Below, one piece after another: positions 6,797 to 15,511 of a stretch of DNA of 22,645 nt. Numbering within the stretch: position 1 is the stretch's first letter; the number at the start of each line of letters is the position of its first letter. Both the position numbers and the translations under genes were made by a program. The stretch covers positions 1-22,645 of the forward strand of contig SKMI01000172.1 of NCBI GenBank assembly GCA_007121115.1, given 5' to 3'. Source of the DNA: Paracoccaceae bacterium. GTDB taxonomy: Bacteria > Pseudomonadota > Alphaproteobacteria > Rhodobacterales > Rhodobacteraceae. Below the pieces are notes generated by a model that did not search any database, was not told where the DNA came from, and was given only the letters and a program-made list of their open reading frames with translations.

Positions 6797-7672
6797 TCAG
6801 TTCAGAAGCCCCGCATGACGCATGGCGGCATCGATGCGCGCCTTGGTCGGCTCGGTCAGGCCGATCAGCGGCAGGCGCACCTCGTCCGTGCATTTGCCCA
6901 GGCGCGAAAGCGCGTATTTCGCGCCGACCAGACCGGGCTCGATGAAGATCGCCTCGTGAAGGGGCATCAGCCGGTCCTGATACTCCAGCGCGGTGGCATA
7001 ATCGCCCGCCAGCGTCGCCTCCTGGAACTCGGCACAGAGCCGCGGCGCCACATTCGCGGTGACGGATATGCACCCCACCCCGCCATGCGCGTTGAAGCCC
7101 AGCGCGGTCGCATCCTCGCCCGAGATCTGGATGAAATCCTTGCCGCAGGCGCCGCGCTGCTGGCTCACGCGCTCCAGCTTGCCGGTGGCGTCCTTCACCC
7201 CGATGATGCGCGGCAGGCGGGCCAGTTCGCCCATCGTCGCGGGCGTCATGTCCACCACGGACCGGCCCGGAATGTTGTAGATGATGATCGGCAGGGTGCA
7301 GCAGTCGTGCAGCGCCCGGAAATGGGCGATCAGCCCGCCCTGTGTCGGTTTGTTGTAATAAGGCGTGACCACCAGCGCGACATCGGCGCCCACATCTTCG
7401 GCGTGACGCATGAAGCGGATCGCCTCGGTCGTGTTGTTGGACCCCGCGCCTGCAATCACCGGAACGCGCCCGGCCGCCCGGCGCACCACTTCCTCGATCA
7501 CCGCCTCGTGTTCTTCATGGCTCAGCGTGGGGCTTTCGCCGGTCGTGCCGACGGGAACCAGCCCGTGGCTGCCTTCGTCGACATGCCAATCCACCAGCGC
7601 GCGCAGGGTCTCGAAATCCACCTTGCCATCCTTCAGCGGCGTGACAAGGGCGGGGATGGAACCTCGGATCAT
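6797..7672 (-). CDS. dapA: 4-hydroxy-tetrahydrodipicolinate synthase
   Basis: A 291-residue TIM-barrel aldolase of standard length. It condenses pyruvate with aspartate semialdehyde, the first committed step to lysine and meso-diaminopimelate for peptidoglycan. Catalytic residues are all present: Thr43-Thr44 in GTTGESPTL, Tyr106 (YYNKPTQGG), Tyr132 and Arg137 in IYNIPGRS, and the Schiff-base Lys160 in IIGVKDATG. The ATG at 7672 is preferred over upstream candidates because it gives the canonical MIRGSIPALVTP N-terminus and has a GAGGA eight bases upstream. It is divergent from the lytic transglycosylase gene, sharing a 158-base intergenic region, and probably drives phzF downstream. Confidence 0.96.
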   Translation of the reverse strand: MIRGSIPALVTPLKDGKVDFETLRALVDWHVDEGSHGLVPVGTTGESPTLSHEEHEAVIEEVVRRAAGRVPVIAGAGSNNTTEAIRFMRHAEDVGADVALVVTPYYNKPTQGGLIAHFRALHDCCTLPIIIYNIPGRSVVDMTPATMGELARLPRIIGVKDATGKLERVSQQRGACGKDFIQISGEDATALGFNAHGGVGCISVTANVAPRLCAEFQEATLAGDYATALEYQDRLMPLHEAIFIEPGLVGAKYALSRLGKCTDEVRLPLIGLTEPTKARIDAAMRHAGLLN

Positions 7673-7830
7673 GGCGCATGTCCTCACTGTGCGGGCAGGG
7701 CGCGGGTCCGGTGTGCGCGGCATCGGCAGGCTTCTGCCAGCCGGGACACGGCCTGTCGGCTTTGTGTGTTGCGGCCTGCGCCTGCGCGCTTAGACTTCCG
7801 CGACACGCATTTCAAGCCGAAAGACCGAAT

Positions 7831-9804
7831 ATGCTGCGTCGCGTCTCGTTTTCGCTGGTGCTGAGTGCAGCCCTTGCGCTGCCCGTATTGATCGGGGCAG
7901 CGCAAGGGCTGGCCCAGGACCGCCCGCCGCCCTCGCGCGATGCCGGGCTGCTGTCGCTGGCGCTAAGCGAGGGCCGGGCGGGCGACTGGGCCGCCGCGCA
8001 AGAGACCCTCGGCGTGGCTGGCGACGACGCGCAGGCGGTGTTCGACTGGTTCCGCCTGCGCAACGGCGCCGGCACGCCCGCCGAGGTCGACCGCTGGCTG
8101 CGTGAGCGCGCGCACTGGCCGCTGCCGGTCACCATCCAGCGCGCTGCCGAGGAGCATCTGACCGACGCCGCGCCCGACGTGGTGCGCGCCTTTTTCACCG
8201 ACCGTGAGCCGCAGAGCGCCGAGGGTGGTCTGGCCCTGCTGGGCGCGCTGCCGGACGGGTACGATACGGACGCGCTGGCGCAGCAACTGTGGCGCGATTT
8301 CACGCTGAACTCGGAACAGGAGGACGCATTACTGGAGCGTTTCGGCGAGGTGCTGGCCCCGCTGCACGTCGAGCGGATGGACATGCTGCTATGGCGCGGG
8401 GTGCGTGGCGCGGCCAACCGGATGCGCGACCGGGTTGGCCGCGGCGAGGCGCGGCTGGCGCAGGCCCGGCTGGCGTTGCAAACGCGCGCGCAAGGGGTAA
8501 GTGCGCTGATCGACGCGGTGCCCGAGGCGCTGGCCGATGATCCCGGGCTGGCCCATGACCGGTTCCAGTGGCGGATGCACGCCGGGTTGACCGAAAGCGC
8601 GGGCGATCTGCTGATCGAGCGTTCCGCGCAGGGGGCGGCGGCCTTGGGCGATCCGTCGGCCTGGGCGCGGTGGCGCATCTTCCTGGTGCGCGGTGCCCTC
8701 GCCGACGGGGACGCTGCGCGCGCCTATGCGCTGGCGACACCGCATCATCTGGAGGATGGCGCGCAATTCGCCGATCTGGAATGGCTGGCCGGGTTCATAG
8801 CGCTGCGCCATCTGGACCGGCCGGCGGATGCGCTGCGCCATTTCCGCACCTTGCGGGTGCGGGTGTCCAGCCCCATAAGTCTGGGCCGCGCGGGCTATTG
8901 GGAGGGCTTGGCGCATGAGGCGCTGGGCGATCCGATCAGCGCCGAGGCGGCCTTCGCCTTTGCCGCCGAGCATAGCACCAGCTTCTATGGCCAACTGGCC
9001 GCCGAGCGCGCGGGGATCGGCATGGACCCGGCGCTGTTGGCCGAGGCGCGCTATCCCGACTGGCACGAGACCGTGCTGGCGGAGTCCGACCTGCTCTCGG
9101 CGGCGCTGCTGCTGCGCAGCTCGGGCGAGTGGTTCGAGGCGCGGCGGGTGGTGATGCACCTGGCCTGGCAACTGGAGGCAGAGGCCGAACTGGGCGCGCT
9201 GACGGAATTGCTGCTGGGGCTCGATGAGCCCAACATGGCGCTGAACGTGGCCAAGATCGCCGTGCAGAAGGGGGTGCTGCTGCCGCGCGCCTATTTCCCG
9301 CTCACGGGGCTGGAGGAAGTGGACCTGCCCGCGCCCGCCGATCTGGTGCTGGCGATTGCCAGGCGGGAAAGCGAATTCGACCCGAGGGTGGTCAGTCCGG
9401 CGGATGCGCGGGGGCTGATGCAGGTGCTGCCCGGCACCGGCGCGATGATGGCGCAGGAGTTGGGGATCGACGGCTTCGACCCGTCCCGCCTGACCAGCGA
9501 CCCGGGCCTGAACGCGCGGCTGGGCGCGGCCTATCTGCAGGTGCTGACCGAGGAATTCGGCCCCTCGCTGGCGCTGGTCGCGGCAGGCTACAATGCCGGG
9601 CCGGGCCGCCCGCGCGCGTGGATCGAGCGGCTGGGCGATCCGCGCAACGGTGATGTGGATATCGTCGACTGGGTGGAAAGCGTCCCCTTTGCCGAAACGC
9701 GGAATTACATCATGCGGGTGGCGGAGTCGCTGGTGGTCTATCGCACGCTGCTGGCGGGTGAACTTGCGCCCATCGAGCTGGAAGCACTGCTGCGCGGTTC
9801 CTGA
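7831..9804 (+). CDS. slt: Periplasmic soluble lytic murein transglycosylase (Slt70 type)
   Basis: A 657-residue protein. The ATG at 7831 begins a clear Sec signal peptide (MLRRVS then a hydrophobic core, ending GLAQD at about 30). A long helical superhelix (about 40-480) resembles the ring-forming U/L domains of Slt70. The C-terminal GEWL-type SLT domain begins around 500: LVLAIARRESEF with catalytic Glu513, then ADARGLMQVLPGT, and AAGYNAGPGRPRAW. It cleaves peptidoglycan glycan strands to 1,6-anhydromuropeptides in the periplasm. The reading frame is open upstream to 7678, but those residues are Cys-rich and have no signal-peptide logic, so the internal start is chosen. It is convergent with the RND pump gene. 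Confidence 0.93.
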   Translation: MLRRVSFSLVLSAALALPVLIGAAQGLAQDRPPPSRDAGLLSLALSEGRAGDWAAAQETLGVAGDDAQAVFDWFRLRNGAGTPAEVDRWLRERAHWPLPVTIQRAAEEHLTDAAPDVVRAFFTDREPQSAEGGLALLGALPDGYDTDALAQQLWRDFTLNSEQEDALLERFGEVLAPLHVERMDMLLWRGVRGAANRMRDRVGRGEARLAQARLALQTRAQGVSALIDAVPEALADDPGLAHDRFQWRMHAGLTESAGDLLIERSAQGAAALGDPSAWARWRIFLVRGALADGDAARAYALATPHHLEDGAQFADLEWLAGFIALRHLDRPADALRHFRTLRVRVSSPISLGRAGYWEGLAHEALGDPISAEAAFAFAAEHSTSFYGQLAAERAGIGMDPALLAEARYPDWHETVLAESDLLSAALLLRSSGEWFEARRVVMHLAWQLEAEAELGALTELLLGLDEPNMALNVAKIAVQKGVLLPRAYFPLTGLEEVDLPAPADLVLAIARRESEFDPRVVSPADARGLMQVLPGTGAMMAQELGIDGFDPSRLTSDPGLNARLGAAYLQVLTEEFGPSLALVAAGYNAGPGRPRAWIERLGDPRNGDVDIVDWVESVPFAETRNYIMRVAESLVVYRTLLAGELAPIELEALLRGS

Positions 9805-9860
9805 GCGTCCCCCGTATGGATACGAGGGTGCGCCCCCATGGCGCGCGGGTGAGTGGGTGG

Positions 9861-9881
9861 GCGCCGCCCTAGGGCGCTTTT
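9861..9881 (+). terminator. Probable terminator of the lytic transglycosylase gene
   Basis: A short GC stem (gcgcc at 9861-9865 with ggcgc at 9873-9877) followed directly by four T. It lies 57 bases past the stop codon, between two convergent genes. More inverted-repeat sequence follows up to about 9943 (cagag...ctctg pairing with an inner ttttc/gaaaa) and may stop transcription coming from the other side. Confidence 0.5.
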
Positions 9882-9962
9882 GCCGAAGGGCGCCGAGACA
9901 GAGTTTTCTTCGGGTGACCGGAAAACGGCTCTGCCTGTGCCCGACACTCCGTCAGACGCCCG

Positions 9963-12900
9963 TCACGCCTCGGGGGCCTCAGTGCTCCGTTCGCCCTGTC
10001 CCGTGAACCACAGGCCGATCCCGGCTGCGGCCCAGCCCAGGGCAACCAGCCCTGCAAGCCCGCCCGCGAAAGCCGCAAACGCCTGCTGGATCGGTGTGCC
10101 GCCGGGCAGGGGCAGGGCGGCCACAGGCGCCCAGAGGCTGCCGGTGGCCATCACATGGCCCATGCTCGCCGCGAACCACGCCGCCACCGCCACGGCCACC
10201 ATGACCGGCACCGCCAGCAGCCCGCGCGCCCGGCGCGGCAGTTGCAAGGCCCGGCGCAGCGACTGGGCCTGCCGGCCCAGATCATGGCCCACCGCCAGCA
10301 GCGCCGGCACCACCAGCAGCACCAGCACCATGCCGAAGCCCAGCCCGTAGACCAGCGTGATGACCGTGGGTTTCAGGAACTCGGCCTGTGTGGAGCGCTC
10401 GAACATCAGCGGCGACAGGCCCAGCACCGTGGTCAGCGTGGTCAGCAGCACCGGGCGCAGACGGTCACAGGCGGCATCGACGATGGACGGGATCAGCCCG
10501 CGATCCCGCGCATACTGGTCCACCGTGGTCACCAGCACGATGGAGTCGTTGATGATGATCCCCGCCATGCCGATCAGCCCGACGATGGAGAAGATCGTCA
10601 GCGCCATGTCCCACTGCACATGGCCATAGAACGCGCCGATCAGGCCGAAGGGAATCACCGCCATCACCACCAGCGGGCGCAGCCAGCTGGAAAACACCCA
10701 GGCCAGCGTCAGATAGATCAGCAGCAGGCACAGGATCAGCCCGAACATGGCGTCGGACATGAAGGCGGCCTCGTCATCCGCCTGGCCCGAAAGCCGGGTT
10801 TCGATCCCGAATTCGGATTCCAGATCGGGCAGGATGTTCTCGCGCAGTTCGCGGGTGATCTCGCGGGCGCGGCCGGGGTCATCCTCGGACAACTCGCCGC
10901 TCACGGTCACCACACGCACGCCGTTTTCGCGCAGGATGGTCGAGAAACCCTGCCGGCTTTCCACGCTGACGATATCGGCCAGCGGCACGTATTGACCCGA
11001 GGAGGCGCGCATCAGCATGCTGTCGAGGAAATCCGCCGTGCGGTCTGTCTCGGGCAGTTCCACGCGAATGGAGCCGGTGCGCAGCCCGTCGGGGAAGGTC
11101 GCCGCCTCGATCCCGCCCAGCCGGTGGCGCAGCACGCGGGCCAGCCCGTCCTCGGTGAAGCCCAGCGCCTGGCCCTGGGGCGTCAGCCGCAGGATCAGTT
11201 CTTCCTTGTCATAGGGCAGGTTGTCCTCGAGCCCCGTGATCTCGGCAAAGGGCGCCAGCGCGGCCTGTAGCGCTTCGGCGGCTTCCTTTAGCCGGGCCGA
11301 AGAGGCCCCTGACAGGTCCACCGACAGGTTGTCCCCACCCGGCCCCTGGCCCCAGCTGCGGAAGCTGAATTCCTCCAGCCGCGGGTGGTTGCGCACCTCG
11401 TCCTGCAGCATCGAGGCGAATTCGAAGGATGAAAACGGCCGCGCATCGGCGTCCACCAGTTCGATGGAAATGGCGCCAAGCTGGAAGGGCTCGCGCTCAT
11501 CGGCGACGGCCAGCGACCGACCCGAGTTGCCGCCGATCTCGGCCAGCGCATAGAGAAGCGGGTTCACGCCATGCTCGGCCTCCAGCCGCTCGACCACCAC
11601 ATCCGTCGCGCGCTGCAACTCGCGCATCACCGCCAGCGTATCCTCGCGCGTGGCGGAATTGGTCATGGCGAAATTGCCGGTAATCGATCCCGTCTCGGGC
11701 GCCGAGAAGAAGCGGAACGGCAGATCGCCCCGGATCAGGTTGCCACCCTGAATGGCCAGCAGCGCCACCAGACCGGCCAGCACCGGATAGCGTGCCAGCA
11801 CCACCAGGTTCATGAACGGGCGGAACAGGGTTTCGCGCACCCAGCGGAAGCCCTTGTTCACCTGCCGCGAGGGCCAGTCATACCAGCGTTCCTTCGCTCC
11901 GCCGGCGATGGCGTGATACATGTGGTTGGGCAGGATCAGGAAGCACTCGATCAGCGAGGCGATCAGCACCGCGATCACTGTCCACGGAATGTCCGAGATC
12001 AGCGAGCCGAACCGCCCGCCGATCAGGATCAGCGCCCCGAAAGCCAGGATCGTGGTGATGGAGGCCGCGAACACCGGCTGCGCCATGCGGGTGGCCGCGT
12101 TTTCGGCGGCTTCGGGGGGACTTTCACCCAGTTCGCGCGCGCGCCAGTCGGCGTGTTCGGCCACCACGATGGCATCGTCCACCACGATCCCCAGCGTGAT
12201 GATCAGCGCGAAAAGCGAGATCATGTTGAAGCTCAGCCCGATCGCCCACATGAACCCCACCGCGGCCAGCATGGCCACAGGGATCCCCACCGACACCCAG
12301 AACGCCGTGCGCGCGTTCAGGAACAGGAACAGCAGGACCACCACCATCGCCAGACCCAGCAGCCCGTTCTTGACCAGCAGTTGCAGCCGCCCCGAGATCA
12401 GTTCGGCCCGCGCGCCGACCAGATCGATGCTGCTGCCCTGCGGCAGGTTCAGCACCATGTCGTCGGCGACGCGCTGCACCTTGTTCTGGATATCGATCGC
12501 ATCGCCCCGTTCCGAGCGGTCCACGCGCACCGCGATGGCCGGGTTCTCGCCGACGAAATAGGCGCGGTCGCGGTCCACGGCGCCTTCGGTCACGGTGGCG
12601 ATATCGCCCACGGTCAGTTGCGTGCCGTCCGGCAGGGCACGGACAGGCAGGGCAGCGATATCTTCGGCGCTGCGCCGCTCGGCGCCCGCGCGCACCCGCG
12701 CCGCGCCCGAGGCGATTTCGCCCGTAGGATCGGTTGAGACCGCGGCCCCGATGGCCTGCGCGATGTCGGCCATGGAAATGTCATGCTGGATCAGGTTGCG
12801 GGTCGGCACCTGCACCGTCACCTCGGGCGAGGCGATGCCCTGGATCGTGGTGCGCGTGATCCCTTCGGCGAACAGCCGTGCGGTGAATTCATCGGCGAAG

Positions 12901-13403
12901 CGCGCCAGTTGCTCCACCGCCACCGGGCCAGTGATCACCACATTGGTGACGCGGTCGGCCCAGTTGGAGCGCCGGAACTGCGGCTCGTCGATGTCATCGG
13001 GCAGGTTGGTGACCGAATCCACCGCGTCCTGCACGTCCGAGGTGGCGCGTGACATGTCCCAACCGGTTTCGAACTCCATGGAGAAGCGGGCGGACCCTTC
13101 GCGCGCACGCGCCTCGATGTTGGTGACGCCTTCGACCGCCTGCAGCGTGGGGCCCATGATCTGGACGATGGCAGCGTCCACATCCTCGGCCCCGGCGCCG
13201 GACCAGCCGATGGTGACGTTGACGCTGTCCACCACCACATCGGGGAAGAACTGCGCGCGCATGTTCGGGATCGCGGCGATGCCTGCGGCCAGCATCAGGA
13301 CCAGCAGCAGGTTCGCCGCCGTGCGGTGCCGGGTGAAATAGCGGAAGATCCCCAGCGCGCTGACCTGAAGGCGCTTGCGGGTGGTTTCGGCGATCTGGGC
13401 CAT
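9963..13403 (-). CDS. RND-family efflux pump, inner-membrane permease subunit
   Basis: A 1146-residue AcrB/MexB-class transporter. The N-terminal helix is at about 28-47, and the TM4 proton-relay pair in GIVVDDAIVV falls at D409-D410, almost exactly where AcrB has D407-D408. TM10 reads GIIINDSIVLV, lacking the AcrB Lys940, as in many other RND subfamilies. It should form a trimeric proton/drug antiporter with the adaptor encoded immediately upstream (three bases between stop and start); no outer-membrane channel gene is present. It is about 95 residues longer than typical: after the usual final helix a tail from about 1054 carries two further hydrophobic stretches (about 1062-1078 and 1108-1133). 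Substrate unknown. Confidence 0.92.
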   Translation of the reverse strand: MAQIAETTRKRLQVSALGIFRYFTRHRTAANLLLVLMLAAGIAAIPNMRAQFFPDVVVDSVNVTIGWSGAGAEDVDAAIVQIMGPTLQAVEGVTNIEARAREGSARFSMEFETGWDMSRATSDVQDAVDSVTNLPDDIDEPQFRRSNWADRVTNVVITGPVAVEQLARFADEFTARLFAEGITRTTIQGIASPEVTVQVPTRNLIQHDISMADIAQAIGAAVSTDPTGEIASGAARVRAGAERRSAEDIAALPVRALPDGTQLTVGDIATVTEGAVDRDRAYFVGENPAIAVRVDRSERGDAIDIQNKVQRVADDMVLNLPQGSSIDLVGARAELISGRLQLLVKNGLLGLAMVVVLLFLFLNARTAFWVSVGIPVAMLAAVGFMWAIGLSFNMISLFALIITLGIVVDDAIVVAEHADWRARELGESPPEAAENAATRMAQPVFAASITTILAFGALILIGGRFGSLISDIPWTVIAVLIASLIECFLILPNHMYHAIAGGAKERWYDWPSRQVNKGFRWVRETLFRPFMNLVVLARYPVLAGLVALLAIQGGNLIRGDLPFRFFSAPETGSITGNFAMTNSATREDTLAVMRELQRATDVVVERLEAEHGVNPLLYALAEIGGNSGRSLAVADEREPFQLGAISIELVDADARPFSSFEFASMLQDEVRNHPRLEEFSFRSWGQGPGGDNLSVDLSGASSARLKEAAEALQAALAPFAEITGLEDNLPYDKEELILRLTPQGQALGFTEDGLARVLRHRLGGIEAATFPDGLRTGSIRVELPETDRTADFLDSMLMRASSGQYVPLADIVSVESRQGFSTILRENGVRVVTVSGELSEDDPGRAREITRELRENILPDLESEFGIETRLSGQADDEAAFMSDAMFGLILCLLLIYLTLAWVFSSWLRPLVVMAVIPFGLIGAFYGHVQWDMALTIFSIVGLIGMAGIIINDSIVLVTTVDQYARDRGLIPSIVDAACDRLRPVLLTTLTTVLGLSPLMFERSTQAEFLKPTVITLVYGLGFGMVLVLLVVPALLAVGHDLGRQAQSLRRALQLPRRARGLLAVPVMVAVAVAAWFAASMGHVMATGSLWAPVAALPLPGGTPIQQAFAAFAGGLAGLVALGWAAAGIGLWFTGQGERSTEAPEA

Positions 13404-13406
13404 GGA

Positions 13407-14882
13407 TCAGCCTCCGCGCGGTCCGGCTTCAAGACGTTCGAGCGTTTCCGCAGGCACCTCGTCCTGTTCCAGTTGGGCGATCAGCCGGGCGCGGACCTGT
13501 TCGGGCATCTGTGTGTTGCCTTCGATTCGGGCGATCAGTTCGGCGCGGCGTTCGGGGTCCAGCCGCACCATTTCCGGGGTCTCGAACCCGTCTTCGCTCG
13601 CGCGCGCACTGTCGGCGCGCTGCGGGTTGACCAGAATGCCCGCGCCCAGCATCGGCCCGGTTTCGCGCACCACGTCGCGTCCGGCGAGATCGGCGCTGGC
13701 GCGCACGATCACATTGTCACCCTGGCGGCGCAGCACGTCGACCGGGTGCGTTTCCAGCCGGTTGTCGTCACCCACGACCAACACGCGCCCGGCGGCATCC
13801 ACCGCCGAGGCGGGCAGCAGCGCCACGCCCTCCAATGCGGGCTCGTCCGTGCGCACGGTGACGAAATCGCCGGGGCGGAAGCCGCGCGGGGCCTCGATGG
13901 TGGCAAAGATCAGGCGTCCGGACTGCCCGTCGCTGGTGCCCGCGCCGACCCGGGTCAGGCGCGCCGGGCTGACGATTTCGGTCCCCGAGACTTCGAGCAG
14001 GACCTGCGCCTGGGCTTCGATCAACTCGCCCTCGGCGTCCAGCAGGCGCAGATACTGCGCGGTGGAGATGCGAAAGGCGACCTCGAGCGAGTCCGGGTCG
14101 ATCACGTTGCCCAGACGCTCGTTGGCGCTGATCAATCCGCCCTCGACCACCGCGACATCGCTCAGGATTCCGCCGAAATCCGCGAAAAGCTCGGTGTCCC
14201 GAAGCCTGCGCTCGGCTTCCTCGACGCTGAGCCGCTGCCGGTCGCGGGCGGTTTCGGCCTGATCGCGCCGCGCCTCGGCCTGCGCCATCGCCTGCCGGCG
14301 CGAAACCAGCGATTGCCGGGCCGAAGACAGCGCGAGTTCCGCCTCTTCGATCTGCGTTTCGGTTCCGACCCCACGGTCGGCAAGGTCACGGCGGCGTTCC
14401 AGCGCGCGTTCGCGCAGTTCGAACTGCGCTTCGGCGGCGGACACGTCTTCGGCGGCAAGGTCCAGCGCGCGCGTGGCCTCGCGCAGCTCCGCCTCGGCGC
14501 GGGCCATGTCCGACAGCGCCATGTCGCGGGCCGAGCGCGCATCCGCCGGGTCCAGCCGCAACAGCAACTGCCCATCCCGGACCCGCGCTCCATCCTCGAA
14601 CCCGTCGGCCAGTTCGATCACCCGCCCGCCGGTCGGGGCGCGCAACTCCAGCGTCCGGCGCGCGCGCACCTCGCCAAAGGCCGACAGGATCGGCGTGACG
14701 TCGCCGGGCTCAAATGACATCACCTGCACGTTGAAAGCCCGCTCGCGCGCACCCGAGGGCCGGTCGGCCTGCGCCGCGCGCTCCTGCACCGAAGAGACGG
14801 TCACATACCCGGCATAGGCCAGCAGCCCGAAGGTCAATGCCGTCAGGAACAGCGCAAGCAGGCTGCGGGTCAGAAAACGCAT
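13407..14882 (-). CDS. RND efflux periplasmic adaptor (membrane fusion protein)
   Basis: A 491-residue HlyD/AcrA-type adaptor. It has an N-terminal membrane anchor (about 5-30), a lipoyl/barrel half near FGEVRARRTLELRAP (about 69-83), a long Ala/Glu/Arg-rich coiled-coil hairpin (about 120-240), then beta-barrel and membrane-proximal domains. It bridges the RND pump and an outer-membrane channel. The start ATG 14882 has AGGA eight bases upstream. It is unusual in its C-terminal tail (about 437-491), a charged helical segment with two similar stretches, RRAELIARIEGNTQMPEQV and RARLIAQLEQDEVPAETL. It sits 86 bases downstream of moaB and directly upstream of the pump. Confidence 0.91.
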   Translation of the reverse strand: MRFLTRSLLALFLTALTFGLLAYAGYVTVSSVQERAAQADRPSGARERAFNVQVMSFEPGDVTPILSAFGEVRARRTLELRAPTGGRVIELADGFEDGARVRDGQLLLRLDPADARSARDMALSDMARAEAELREATRALDLAAEDVSAAEAQFELRERALERRRDLADRGVGTETQIEEAELALSSARQSLVSRRQAMAQAEARRDQAETARDRQRLSVEEAERRLRDTELFADFGGILSDVAVVEGGLISANERLGNVIDPDSLEVAFRISTAQYLRLLDAEGELIEAQAQVLLEVSGTEIVSPARLTRVGAGTSDGQSGRLIFATIEAPRGFRPGDFVTVRTDEPALEGVALLPASAVDAAGRVLVVGDDNRLETHPVDVLRRQGDNVIVRASADLAGRDVVRETGPMLGAGILVNPQRADSARASEDGFETPEMVRLDPERRAELIARIEGNTQMPEQVRARLIAQLEQDEVPAETLERLEAGPRGG

Positions 14883-14930
14883 GGACTGGTCCTGTCAAAA
14901 TAGCCGGGGTCGAGGGTGATACGCGCGCCC

Positions 14931-14944
14931 GAACGGATCGGTTC
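14931..14944. promoter_or_regulatory. Possible dyad operator upstream of the RND operon
   Basis: An imperfect 14-base dyad, GAAC-N6-GTTC centred on GATC (12 of 14 positions symmetric), sits in the 86-base gap between moaB and the RND adaptor gene. RND operons are often controlled by TetR- or MarR-family repressors binding such dyads near the start, but no regulator gene is in view. Low-confidence inference from symmetry and position. Confidence 0.3.
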
Positions 14945-14968
14945 ACTTTCAGATAACGCAGTCTACCG

Positions 14969-15511
14969 CTACTTCCGACGCAAATGCTCGTCGAGCCGCG
15001 GAAAAATCTCGACAAAGTTACACGGGCGGTGGCGAAAATCGAACTGCCTGCCCAGAATTTCGTCCCAAGCATCGCGGCACGCCCCGGGCGAGCCGGGCAG
15101 GGCGAACAGGTAGGTTCCATTGGCCACACCCGCGCAGGCGCGCGACTGTACCGCCGAGGTGCCGATCTTCTGCATGGATACAAGGGTGAAGACGGTGCCG
15201 AACGCCTCGATCTCCTTCTCGTAGACATCGCGATGCGCTTCGACCGTGACATCGCGGCCCGTCAACCCGGTGCCGCCGGTGCTCAGCACCGCGTCGATGT
15301 CTGGGTCGGCGCACCAGTCGCGCAGGCGCGCGGCAATTTCGGCGCGCTCGTCGCGGACGATGGCACGGGCGGCCAGCGTGTGGCCTGCCCCCTCGATCCG
15401 CCCGGCCAGCGTGTCGCCGGACTTGTCGGCGCTCAGGTCGCGCGTATCGGACACGGTCAGCACGGCAAAGCGCACCGGGATGAAGTCCTTGCTTTCGTCG
15501 ATCCGGCTCAT
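14969..15511 (-). CDS. moaB: Molybdenum cofactor biosynthesis protein B (MoaB/MogA family)
   Basis: A 180-residue MoCF-fold protein. The molybdopterin-binding motif LSTGGTGLTGRDVT is at 76-89 and the second conserved loop FALPGSPGAC is near 140-150. Family members adenylylate molybdopterin before metal insertion (MogA/Cnx1G activity) or have related roles in cofactor assembly, in the cytosol. The ATG at 15511 overlaps the stop of the uracil-DNA glycosylase gene by four bases, implying translational coupling. The open frame continues upstream to 16033 only as a shadow of that gene. No other moa or mob gene is in the window. Confidence 0.92.
   Translation of the reverse strand: MSRIDESKDFIPVRFAVLTVSDTRDLSADKSGDTLAGRIEGAGHTLAARAIVRDERAEIAARLRDWCADPDIDAVLSTGGTGLTGRDVTVEAHRDVYEKEIEAFGTVFTLVSMQKIGTSAVQSRACAGVANGTYLFALPGSPGACRDAWDEILGRQFDFRHRPCNFVEIFPRLDEHLRRK

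Noticed and set aside
7678..7830. Longer N-terminus for the lytic transglycosylase
   Set aside because: The extra 51 residues are Cys-rich without family similarity; the internal ATG 7831 starts a textbook signal peptide.
10155..12737. Long plus-strand frames of 371 and 388 residues
   Set aside because: Antisense to the RND permease with extreme His/Gln/Arg composition typical of complementary-strand shadows.
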